Source: a virus
DNA length: 20,046 bases
Virus record (IMG/VR): IMGVR_UViG_3300036830_000113
Coordinates: 1-20,046 of that record
Reading direction: 5' to 3' (one strand)
The stretch's first letter is position 1. The number at the start of each line of letters is the position of its first letter. Positions 1 to 6,373 of the stretch are shown here, piece after piece. The notes under the pieces were generated by a model. That model was not told where the DNA came from and did not search any database. It saw only the letters and a program-made list of their open reading frames with translations. The translations under genes and the position numbers were made by a program.

Positions 1-603
1 AGCCCGCGATTGGTATTCACTTATGCCGACACTCCTGATGACGTTGAGCGCTTAGAGCGTGGCCCTGAATTTTTCTTTATGGGGATCGACCAAGGGGAGC
101 AATTAAGTGAACGAGACCTGCAACGCCTGAATTCTCCGAATCGCTGGCCGGATACTCTTCCGAATGCCGCGAAAACCGGGTACTTCTACAACCCCGGCGG
201 CCCAGGTACGCCGTACCTGAAGCGGGTTTTCTACGACCGAAAGTTTCACGATAATGAACGCCCTGGCGACTTTGCCTTTATCCAAGCGTACGGGTGGGAT
301 AACGCGAGTTGGTTTCTGAATCAAGGAATAGAAATCAACGGCGAGGCGCTCACGTGGGAGACTTTTTACGATCTCCCAGGGGATATCGAAGTCCCCGGCG
401 ATGGAAAATACAATCAGGCGTGGCTCCGATCACTTCCGAAGTTTCACCGCTTCAGAATGTTTGTCGAACAGACTTCCGAGGGTCGCAAGCATTGGGCGAA
501 ACCGGAAGCTATCCGCATGGGTGATCTGTTTGGGCGTTTTGACCAGTTCAGCGGGCAGGCCTTTGCTGGATCGTGGGACGAGAGAAAGATGGTTTTGAGA
601 TGA
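1..603 (+). CDS. terL: Terminase large subunit, ATPase-domain ORF (5' partial)
   Basis: The reading frame is open from the first base, so the N-terminus with the Walker A motif lies outside the window. The visible part resembles the second half of a phage packaging ATPase. A Walker-B-like strand ends in Asp-Gln (88-93) where many terminases have Asp-Glu. It is followed by a leucine-rich helix, an NPGG segment at 190-201 typical of the coupling region, and 'AFIQAYGWDN'. The ORF then ends in the 'GxFDQFSGQAF..WDE' stretch that normally leads into the nuclease domain. Here it stops at 603, and the stop overlaps the next start (ATGA, 600-603). The nuclease half reappears at 1323. The Gln for Glu change could be a subfamily trait. 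The terminase assignment is firm; whether this half is active alone is unknown. Confidence 0.85.
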   Translation, partial: SPRLVFTYADTPDDVERLERGPEFFFMGIDQGEQLSERDLQRLNSPNRWPDTLPNAAKTGYFYNPGGPGTPYLKRVFYDRKFHDNERPGDFAFIQAYGWDNASWFLNQGIEINGEALTWETFYDLPGDIEVPGDGKYNQAWLRSLPKFHRFRMFVEQTSEGRKHWAKPEAIRMGDLFGRFDQFSGQAFAGSWDERKMVLR

Positions 604-1326
604 GCGAAGTAACCGAGATTAGCTGGAGCGATAGCACTTTTAACCCTTGGGCCGGATGCACAAAAGTCTCCCCGGCCTGCGACAACTGCTATGCCGAAAA
701 AGACACGGCGTTTCACAAGTACGTCGTTTGGGGTAAAGACGCGCCTCGGCGCCGGACCTCAGTTGGATACTGGAATCAACTGGAGAAGTGGAATCGCACC
801 GCCGCGATGGAGCCGCGCAACCGCCGCGTGTTCATCGGCTCGTGGTGCGACATCATGGAAACCACGATTGGAAGCGTGCTCGCACCTCGACAAACTCCTG
901 TTGACGAAGCGCCCACAGAACTACCGTAAATATCTTCCGCCGGAATGGATAGCGCGGCCGCTCCAATCGGTTTGGGGTATGACGACCGTCGAGAGTCCGG
1001 AATACAACTGGCGCATCGACGCGCTACGAGACACGCCGTTCGCCGTACGTGGATTGAGCATGGAGCCGCTACTGGCCGCCCCGAAGAACCTTGACCTTCG
1101 CGGTATCGATTGGGTTATCGTCGGTGGCGAAAGTCAGCACGGCGCAAGGCCGATGCAGATTGAGTGGGCTCGTGAAATTCGCGACATCTGCATCGCTTGT
1201 AATATTCCCTTTCACTTTAAGCAATGGGGTGAGTACAACTCCGAACTCATCAAGATCGGCAAGAAGAAAACAGGCTCCGAGCTTGACGGGCGCGAGTGGA
1301 AAGAATTCCCTCGGACCGCCGCGTGA
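600..1326 (+). pseudogene. DUF5131 / phage Gp37-Gp68 family gene, frameshifted
   Basis: The family carries a radical-SAM-like three-cysteine signature and has no established function. The ORF from ATG 600 begins with the family hallmark 'TFNPWAGCTKVSPACDNCYAE' split as TFNPWAGC and CDNCYAE, then reads RRVFIGSWCDIMET. It leaves the family pattern at about 860-885 and stops at 929. The rest of the family is in the next frame: HLDKLLLTKRPQNY, LSMEPLL, DWVIVGGES, ARPM, and a FHFKQWGE ending, stopping at 1326. About 20 residues usually found between the two blocks are missing, so a deletion that shifted the frame is likelier than a single-base error. It overlaps the terminase ATPase ORF by ATGA upstream and the terminase nuclease ORF by GTGA downstream. 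It could be a pseudogene or two expressed fragments. Confidence 0.82.
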
Positions 1327-2123
1327 GCCCCGCTCTCTCGGAATACGAATTTGAGCGGCTCGCAAAATACTGGTGGACGTGCTGGATCGGTTTGAGTTGG
1401 GGATTCCGCCGCAACGCCGTCTGTTACTGGGCCTGCACCGGAAGAATCTCACCGCAGGAAGCATGGGAAGTTCTCGGGATCAATCACGAGTTCCCGCTTG
1501 ATGTGGTGATCTTCTACCGGGAACTCATCACGACGTTGACCCCCGAAGCGGAACTGGCGCAAATGATCGTGGACGCAACCCCCATCCCGGAGCGCGCGAA
1601 CATCCGCAGGCTCTATGCCGGCCGCAACGTATTCGACCGCGAAGAAGAGACAAAGCGAACCGTGGCGGATCTGCTGAACCCGGTTTTCGTCGCCGGGAAA
1701 CTTCCACGTTTGAAACTCTCCGACGACGGCCCCGCCAGTCGCGTTCCAGGCTTCCGTATGGTCGCCGCAAGCTCCCGGCGAACAATCACCATGCGGAGCG
1801 ACGACCCGCCGCCAGAGAAGAGTGATACCCCGCTTCTGTTCATCTCGAAAGATTGCCCGGAGTTGATATCCACGATCCCCTCTTTGATTTCGACGGACCC
1901 GAAGAACCCGGAAGATGTTAACCGCGTCGGAACGGTCCAGGACGAAATCTGGCAGGCATGCATGAACACTTTCACGCAATACCCTTCGGCCATCAAAGCG
2001 GAGCCGTTGAAGATCCGCCGCCAACGCGCCATTGACGCCGCCGATTCTCCCATTCACAAGCGATTAAAGATGATTGAATTTGACTTCAAAAACAAGCAGT
2101 TACGGCGAACTAAGCGCATCTGA
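1323..2123 (+). CDS. Terminase large subunit, detached nuclease-domain ORF
   Basis: This 266-residue ORF matches the C-terminal RNase H-like nuclease half of a large terminase. It has a tryptophan-rich opening (YWWTCWIG), 'WGF..NAVCYW', 'VVIFYREL', a central helical region, 'PLLFISKDCPELISTIP', and a closing 'NPEDVNRVGTVQDEI'. GTG 1323 is chosen because it overlaps the preceding stop as GTGA and starts where the linker to the ATPase half would lie. Two expected metal-binding acids are replaced. The usual 'DWG' reads SWG (Ser codon 1395-1397), and the second acid of the closing D-x3-D pattern is Gln (1953-1955). The nuclease is probably weak or dead unless other residues compensate. The homology call is strong; the residue comparison is from memory of the family, without an alignment. 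Confidence 0.78.
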   Translation: MSPALSEYEFERLAKYWWTCWIGLSWGFRRNAVCYWACTGRISPQEAWEVLGINHEFPLDVVIFYRELITTLTPEAELAQMIVDATPIPERANIRRLYAGRNVFDREEETKRTVADLLNPVFVAGKLPRLKLSDDGPASRVPGFRMVAASSRRTITMRSDDPPPEKSDTPLLFISKDCPELISTIPSLISTDPKNPEDVNRVGTVQDEIWQACMNTFTQYPSAIKAEPLKIRRQRAIDAADSPIHKRLKMIEFDFKNKQLRRTKRI

Positions 2124-2142
2124 CTTGTTCGATTTCATCCAT

Positions 2143-2175
2143 TGGTTGACAGTCAACCAGTAGCCTTGTTAGTGT
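2143..2175 (+). promoter_or_regulatory. Promoter with palindromic operator for the replication operon
   Basis: A -35 box TTGACA (2146-2151) lies inside a perfect 17-bp inverted repeat TGGTTGAC-A-GTCAACCA (2143-2159). After an 18-base spacer comes TAGTGT (2170-2175), a fair -10 box. The GTG of the HTH gene follows 6 bases later, so transcription should start at or next to the start codon. A repressor bound to the palindrome would cover the -35 box. The neighbouring HTH protein is the obvious candidate, by position only. Confidence 0.6.
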
Positions 2176-2181
2176 GGTTCC

Positions 2182-2409
2182 GTGCAAACGGAATCGGCAC
2201 TTTCTGAGGCCGAAATAATCCACCTTTGGCTCCGTCGTAATCGTGGCGTTTGCGCCACAATTGCACGGGATAATAAAGTCTCCCGTGAATTCGTTCGGAA
2301 AATCCTCTACGGTCTTCGGGGCGTAAAATCTCTTGATTGTCGTATTGAACGGGCACTGGCCGACGCGGGCGCTCCCTGTATGTCGGAACGGATGGCGGTG
2401 TCGGTATGA
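2182..2409 (+). CDS. Small helix-turn-helix DNA-binding protein
   Basis: This is a 75-residue protein whose centre (about residues 8-60) reads as a helix-turn-helix: 'AEIIHLWLRR', then 'VCATIARDNKVSREFVRKILYG', then a basic turn and a final 'IERALADAG' helix. The pattern resembles small phage regulators. GTG 2182 is the only start that keeps the full domain. No Shine-Dalgarno precedes it and the predicted transcription start coincides with it, so the mRNA is probably leaderless. Its stop overlaps the replication-initiator start as ATGA. It sits directly behind a palindromic operator, which suggests autoregulation of the replication operon. It could instead act as an accessory initiator. Confidence 0.72.
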   Translation: MQTESALSEAEIIHLWLRRNRGVCATIARDNKVSREFVRKILYGLRGVKSLDCRIERALADAGAPCMSERMAVSV

Positions 2410-3470
2410 AACGAGGTGCCCCAGACCACTGGAAGATGGTGGACCTAGCGAAGCGCCTCCACGTGCCAGACCGTTATGCAATTGCATGGGCAAACGGGGT
2501 ACTTGAAAGGCTTTGGCATTTTACGGCCAACTATGCTCCTCGCGGCGATATAGGAAGAATCCCGGATGAAGCTATCGCCCGCGCATGTTCGTGGCCAGAA
2601 GAAGAATCCTCTGTCCTCATAAAAGCTTTCATTGACGCGCGGTGGGCAGATCCATCCGATGACTACCGAGTAGTAATCCACGACTGGTCCGACCACTGCG
2701 ACGATTCAGTCCACTCCAAGGTAGCCCGACTGAAGCAATGGTTTACCGACGGCAAATCGCCCAAACTGACAGGCCTGCGGAAATACGAAAAAGAGGAACT
2801 GGAGAGGTTTTATTTGGCGGCAACCCCGGTGCAACCCGTTGCAACCCCGGTGCAACCCGTTGCAACCCCGGTGCAACCCGTTGCAACCCCGGTGCAACCC
2901 GTTGCAAATTCGCAAGTTGTTGAAAATAAACAAAGTGACATGCAACCCCAGTGCAACCCCGTTGCAACCCCAGTGCAACCCCAGTGCAACCCATTAGCCA
3001 TAGCCTTTGCCTCTGCCTTAGCCACTGCCACTACCAAACCAAATACACAACACACACGAGCAGAGGAAAGTACAGGTATTGTGGCGAACGGGAACGGAAA
3101 TCCTCCTGTGTGTATTCGGTGGCCGTACTTGGCCGACCCGGACTTTTCACCGTTCGTCGTGGCGGCTCTCGAATACTGGCCGGATTTGATCGAGGAGGAT
3201 TTGCAGAACTCGTGGCACTTCACGTGGAAGAAACTGGACTTCGAGCAACGGGTCGATGTGGTCAAACGGCTACGTGTTCGTATCGAGGCCGGAGAGCCAG
3301 CCCATTTTGTTAAAAGGCCGCCAAAGTATTTGGAGAACGGCGACTGGAAGAGGCCGCCGCGGAAGGCGGTAAATGGCAACGGAAACGGAAATGGCAGAGC
3401 ACTTCCGGATGGCCCGACGAAATCCACGTACCAGCCACTGCCGATTTATAGACCAGGGGAGGACTCATGA
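2406..3470 (+). CDS. Phage replication initiator-like protein with internal iteron array
   Basis: This 354-residue protein has the architecture of phage replisome organisers. The N-terminal part (about 1-110) is globular and winged-helix-like. A low-complexity linker follows with repeated 'ATPVQPV' and a second Gln/Cys/Asn/Pro-rich stretch. Next is a C-terminal globular part (about 235-310, 'PDFSPFVVAALEYWPDLIEEDLQNSWHFTW' in pieces) and a basic Asn/Gly-rich tail. The DNA encoding the linker is an ordered repeat array. Its stop overlaps the DnaB-type helicase start (ATGA), the usual initiator-then-helicase order. The start ATG overlaps the HTH stop. By analogy with lambda O it would bind the repeats and load the helicase. 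No family was recognised with certainty, so the role rests on context and architecture. Confidence 0.65.
   Translation: MKRGAPDHWKMVDLAKRLHVPDRYAIAWANGVLERLWHFTANYAPRGDIGRIPDEAIARACSWPEEESSVLIKAFIDARWADPSDDYRVVIHDWSDHCDDSVHSKVARLKQWFTDGKSPKLTGLRKYEKEELERFYLAATPVQPVATPVQPVATPVQPVATPVQPVANSQVVENKQSDMQPQCNPVATPVQPQCNPLAIAFASALATATTKPNTQHTRAEESTGIVANGNGNPPVCIRWPYLADPDFSPFVVAALEYWPDLIEEDLQNSWHFTWKKLDFEQRVDVVKRLRVRIEAGEPAHFVKRPPKYLENGDWKRPPRKAVNGNGNGNGRALPDGPTKSTYQPLPIYRPGEDS
2820..2992 (+). repeat. Iteron-like tandem array, candidate replication origin
   Basis: Four identical 21-bp units run from 2820 to 2903, each made of two near-copies: GCAACCCCGGT (11) and GCAACCCGTT (10). An AT-rich 38-base gap follows (2904-2941, including TTGTTGAAAATAAACAAAG). 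A second block of 11-bp copies runs from 2942 to 2992 (GCAACCCCAGT or GCAACCCCGTT, the last one partial). The 10/11-base period is about one helical turn. Position inside an initiator gene, beside an AT-rich segment and upstream of a helicase gene, matches the lambda O/ori layout. It also encodes a Pro/Gln linker, so a purely protein-level repeat is possible. Confidence 0.6.
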
Positions 3471-4825
3471 GAACGAGCGAATTGGAAACTGGACTTCCAT
3501 CATCCGTGGACGCGGAAAAAATGGTCCTCGGATCGATTCTGTTGCGGGGGTCTTCGTGCTTTGAGGTCATTGCCGGGATCATTAATCGCCCGGATTTTTC
3601 TTTAGCCAAACACCAGACGATCTGGGGACGGATGGACGGATTGCACGAGCGGCAATCAGCAATCGACCGCATCACGCTTACGGAAGAGTTGATCAAGTAC
3701 GGCGAGTTGGAGTCAGTGGACGGTTTGACTTATCTGATTTCGCTTGACGACGGGATGCCGTTCATCTCAAACGTCGAGTCCTATGCGGAGATCGTCCGCG
3801 AGAACGCTTCTCTTCGCCGGATCGTACTCCTGTGTCAGCAGACCATGAATCGCGCCATGTCGCGACTGGAGAGTTCAACGGACATTATCGCCTCGCTGGT
3901 TCCCGGTGCACTTGAGATTGAAACTTCCGGAGGGACCCCAGAGTGGCAAACGGCCACGGATGTAATTCGTGAGTATCCAGGTGGGTGGCAATCGCTCGTG
4001 TCGCCGGCCGCGAATGGAAACGCTACCGGAATTCAACTGCCGTGGCCGCGAGTGCAGCAGGTTATCTGCGGACTCCAGAAAGGCGAATTGATCGTACTGG
4101 CTGGGAGACCGTCAATGGGAAAGTCCGCGATTGCCATGCAGATTGCCATGTGTGCTGCGGTGCAGGATTACGGAGTGGCCTACGTGTCACTCGAAATGAC
4201 AGCGCCAGCTTTAGTGCGCCGCGAAGTGGCCCAAACCGCCCGCGTGGATTCCGTGAAAATGAAACTTGGTTACCTCGGACCAGGGGAGCGGGCGAGGATG
4301 ATGGAGAGTCGCGCGATGCTTGAGCAATTACCGATTCACATAGAATCCCGGCAATCGCGCGGCAGGACTGCCGTTTCTATCATGGCGTCCCTGCGATACC
4401 TGAGTGCGCGCCATCCCATCGGGCTCGTCGTGATCGACCACATGCATCTGGTGGACGGTCCCGAACGTGAAGAGCGAATCAAGTTCAGCCGAATAATTGA
4501 CGCCTTCCAGCGCGGCGCTAAGGATATGCATGTTCCGTTTCTGGTACTCGCGCAGTTGAGTCGTAAATGCGAGGAAGAGAGGCGCGAGCCGAGTCTGGTG
4601 GACCTGAAGGAAACCGGATCAATCGAACAGAACGCCGACGTCGTGATGTTTATTCATCGGGACGAAATGTACGGCCATCTTCGCGACAGGGAGGACTTGC
4701 GTGGCATCGCCAAATTAATCATCGGCAAACAGCGGGACGGGCAAACCGGAGTCGCGAATCTAATCTTCATCAAACAGCAAACACGCTTCGAATCCATGGC
4801 TGAGGATATTGAGGGACTCCAATGA
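3467..4825 (+). CDS. dnaB: DnaB-type replicative DNA helicase
   Basis: This is the ring helicase that unwinds DNA at the phage fork. The 452-residue length is normal for DnaB. The N-terminal domain (about 10-130) has the family start 'DAEKMVLGSILL' and 'YAEIVRENASLRR'. The RecA-like domain has 'GLQKGELIVLAGRPSMGKS' with Walker A at about residues 213-220. It is followed by 'YVSLEM', Walker B 'GLVVIDHMHL' at about 317-326, 'PFLVLAQLSR', 'DLKETGSIEQNADVV' and a C-terminal 'IIGKQRDGQTG' loop-4 region. The ATG overlaps the initiator stop (ATGA) with GGGGAGG just upstream as ribosome site. It is encoded directly after its presumed loader/initiator. It appears intact. Confidence 0.95.
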   Translation: MRTSELETGLPSSVDAEKMVLGSILLRGSSCFEVIAGIINRPDFSLAKHQTIWGRMDGLHERQSAIDRITLTEELIKYGELESVDGLTYLISLDDGMPFISNVESYAEIVRENASLRRIVLLCQQTMNRAMSRLESSTDIIASLVPGALEIETSGGTPEWQTATDVIREYPGGWQSLVSPAANGNATGIQLPWPRVQQVICGLQKGELIVLAGRPSMGKSAIAMQIAMCAAVQDYGVAYVSLEMTAPALVRREVAQTARVDSVKMKLGYLGPGERARMMESRAMLEQLPIHIESRQSRGRTAVSIMASLRYLSARHPIGLVVIDHMHLVDGPEREERIKFSRIIDAFQRGAKDMHVPFLVLAQLSRKCEEERREPSLVDLKETGSIEQNADVVMFIHRDEMYGHLRDREDLRGIAKLIIGKQRDGQTGVANLIFIKQQTRFESMAEDIEGLQ

Positions 4826-5154
4826 TTCGGATCATCAGGGTCTCTGGTGGCGAAGCCGTCCCGCAGTTGTGCTGCGACGTGTGTTTAGGGCCGGTAAACA
4901 CTGTTGATCTTGCAATGGCGATCTGGTTTGAGGATTTGGACCGTAAAGGCCAATCGACCGCCCTGTATGTGGTCCACAAGGGTCTGTGCGATGAAAAACT
5001 TCAACTCCAGAACGGAAGCAATGGTGGCTGGCATGAGTTGCGTCACGGATTCGAGTTGATGATGGGACGCCTGAAACTGCGCTACCACGAAGACGGCAAG
5101 TCATTCCGGCCCGTGGTTTTCGAAGGACTCGAAAGTATACCGGAATCTCATTGA
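4822..5154 (+). CDS. Hypothetical protein with N-terminal zinc-knuckle cysteines
   Basis: A 110-residue protein, not recognised. Near the N-terminus it has 'QLCCDVCLGPV', a C-x2-C pair that could be half of a metal site; a further Cys lies at 'KGLCDEK'. The rest is mixed alpha/beta with no membrane segment. Its start overlaps the helicase stop as ATGA, so it is translated from the replication operon and is its last gene before a new promoter at 5151, which begins inside its last codons. A small accessory role in replication is only an inference from position. Confidence 0.65.
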   Translation: MIRIIRVSGGEAVPQLCCDVCLGPVNTVDLAMAIWFEDLDRKGQSTALYVVHKGLCDEKLQLQNGSNGGWHELRHGFELMMGRLKLRYHEDGKSFRPVVFEGLESIPESH

Positions 5155-5188
5155 CAAATAATGTACACATCGTGGACACTGTAAACAC
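5151..5188 (+). promoter_or_regulatory. Promoter and repeated operator for the ribbon-helix-helix gene
   Basis: TTGACA (5151-5156), an 18-base spacer and GACACT (5175-5180) form a plausible sigma-70-type promoter that ends 8 bases before the ATG at 5189. Three similar blocks lie between the boxes and the start: TGTACAC (5162-5168), TGGACAC (5173-5179) and GTAAACAC (5181-5188). Their ACAC ends are 11 and 9 bases apart, on about the same DNA face. Such half-site arrays are typical of ribbon-helix-helix autorepressors. No Shine-Dalgarno is present. Confidence 0.55.
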
Positions 5189-5329
5189 ATGAGCAAATTA
5201 ATCTCGTCGCGAATAGACGACGAATCAGCGCGGAGGTTGGCGCAACTTGCAAAGCGTGTTGATCGAACAATCAGCTCCCTAGTCGCCAAGGCCGTGAAGG
5301 TTTTTCTGGCGACAAAGAAGAAATCATGA
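5189..5329 (+). CDS. Ribbon-helix-helix (CopG/Arc-like) regulator
   Basis: A 46-residue protein: MSKLISSRIDDESARR, LAQLAKRVDRTISSL, VAKAVKVFLATKKKS. The pattern is a short beta strand with alternating residues (LISSRID), a helix (ESARRLAQLAKRV), a 'DRTISSL' turn and a second helix, which is the ribbon-helix-helix fold at the family's usual minimal length. It would bind DNA as a dimer. A promoter and repeated half-sites abut the start codon, so autoregulation is likely. There is no leader to hold a Shine-Dalgarno site. The stop overlaps the next gene as ATGA, so this protein opens and may control the 5189-8739 operon. Confidence 0.8.
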   Translation: MSKLISSRIDDESARRLAQLAKRVDRTISSLVAKAVKVFLATKKKS

Positions 5330-5583
5330 GCGCCCACGAAATCACCTTGGCCGACCGCCTGCGAGCCTCAGTCTCAAATCCGCGCCCGCCAGTTCGCGAA
5401 CGGGTAACCTGCGAAAGCGAAGGGCGGGAATCGTTCGACGAGCAGGAACTGAAAAATAACTCGTGCCACATCTGCGGCGATCCACCCGATTACTGCGTGG
5501 CGTGCGACGAGTGCCGGAAGCCTGTTTGTGACAAATGCCGGCTGCTGGGCGAAATCCCGATTTGTTTTCGGTGCGCGATATGA
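5326..5583 (+). CDS. Small cysteine-rich zinc-finger protein
   Basis: An 85-residue protein. The N-terminal half is basic and acidic, probably unstructured. The C-terminal 40 residues hold four cysteine pairs: 'CHIC', 'CVACDEC', 'CDKC' and 'CFRC'. Eight or more cysteines in this spacing suggest two zinc ions bound in a cross-brace, as in RING, B-box or FYVE folds. In a phage this could mediate nucleic-acid or protein contact with the host machinery; no function is assigned. Start and stop overlap both neighbours by ATGA, making it part of the same operon as the ribbon-helix-helix regulator. Confidence 0.7.
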   Translation: MSAHEITLADRLRASVSNPRPPVRERVTCESEGRESFDEQELKNNSCHICGDPPDYCVACDECRKPVCDKCRLLGEIPICFRCAI

Positions 5584-5858
5584 AAACAGCCACCATGGAA
5601 GACGCGATCCGGGCGAATGGTCTCGGCGTTTCTCTCGAGTGCGGGAACTGCAAAGCGGCAAAGGCAATGGACGATCTCCAGCGGACACACATTGGGAAAC
5701 TCTACGAAGCGGCTTCAGAGGCAGACGTGTACCAGCAATTTCTGGTGGACAGAATCCAATCCCTGCACGCTCGGGTTTTGGAATATCGCCTGTCCCTGTT
5801 CGCCATGTCGTTAGTCGCGATTTTGGCGCTTGCGCAGGATGCCGGGTGGTTCAAGTGA
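5580..5858 (+). CDS. Hypothetical protein with one C-terminal membrane segment
   Basis: A 92-residue protein, not recognised. It begins MKTATMEDAIRANG, contains a C-x2-C pair ('ECGNCKAAKAM'), then a long amphipathic helix ('LYEAASEADVYQQFLVDRIQSLHARVLEY') in pieces that could form a coiled coil. It closes with a hydrophobic stretch 'LSLFAMSLVAILALA' of about 15-18 residues. This looks like a tail-anchored inner-membrane protein. ATG 5580 is chosen because it overlaps the upstream stop (ATGA); the frame is open further upstream, but that part is inside the zinc-finger gene. It overlaps the next gene as GTGA. Confidence 0.65.
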   Translation: MKTATMEDAIRANGLGVSLECGNCKAAKAMDDLQRTHIGKLYEAASEADVYQQFLVDRIQSLHARVLEYRLSLFAMSLVAILALAQDAGWFK

Positions 5859-6373
5859 AACGGAATCCGCTGCCGCCACGGTCAAAACCGCTGGTCCGTG
5901 TGGCCATCAAACGTCCGCGTATTGCCACTTTTGAGCGCGTTGGTGAGATCGGAGACGGTTCGGAGGTAGTGGAGGTGCGGAAAGTTACAGTGACGCGCCA
6001 CGGGGCCTTGAAATCGAAAAAACGGAAACCAACCCGGTTCGGTGGCGTGCCTCAGAATCCGAAGTACCTTGCGTTTGTGCGATGCTTCGCCTGTATTTTG
6101 AGTGGATTACAGTCGAAAAAAGACTCCGTCCCGCATTCCTGTAGCGGAAAAATCGAAGCGGCCCACACTGGCAGGCGCGGGCTCAAGCAGAAAGCGGCAG
6201 ACGAAACAGCTCTTCCGATGTGCACGAACGGCCATCGAACCGGGAAATTTTCCCATCACCGTCTCGGTAAAAACTTCTGGAAGTTCTGGGGATTGGATCA
6301 GTTGAAACTTACCTCCAGTTTCAACGAGATGGCGCGTGAATCTGAAGTACTGGTTCAGGAGTACAAGTCGTGA
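5855..6373 (+). CDS. Ref/DUF968-like HNH nuclease domain protein
   Basis: A 172-residue basic protein. The N-terminal third is Lys/Arg/Pro rich. The C-terminal part has 'CFACILSG', then 'CSGKIEAAHTGRRG', 'ADETALPMCTNGHRTGKFSHH' in order, and 'NFWKFWGLD'. The Cys pairs, the EAAH motif, the PMC..GH motif and the final SHH match the zinc-supported HNH fold of the phage P1 Ref / DUF968 group, which cut DNA in recombination with RecA. GTG 5855 overlaps the upstream stop as GTGA. The family call rests on motifs only. A role in recombination or lesion processing fits with the PD-(D/E)XK nuclease and RusA in this window. Confidence 0.7.
   Translation: MKRNPLPPRSKPLVRVAIKRPRIATFERVGEIGDGSEVVEVRKVTVTRHGALKSKKRKPTRFGGVPQNPKYLAFVRCFACILSGLQSKKDSVPHSCSGKIEAAHTGRRGLKQKAADETALPMCTNGHRTGKFSHHRLGKNFWKFWGLDQLKLTSSFNEMARESEVLVQEYKS

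Noticed and set aside
2820-2992. CRISPR-like array
   Set aside because: Units are directly tandem with no unique spacers, the copies are 10-11 bases, and no cas gene is present.
2706-2994. Reverse-strand frames across the GCAACCC array (repetitive Cys/Asn/Gly/Leu chains)
   Set aside because: They exist because the repeat lacks stops in several frames; no start context, and the forward initiator frame is supported by overlaps at both ends.
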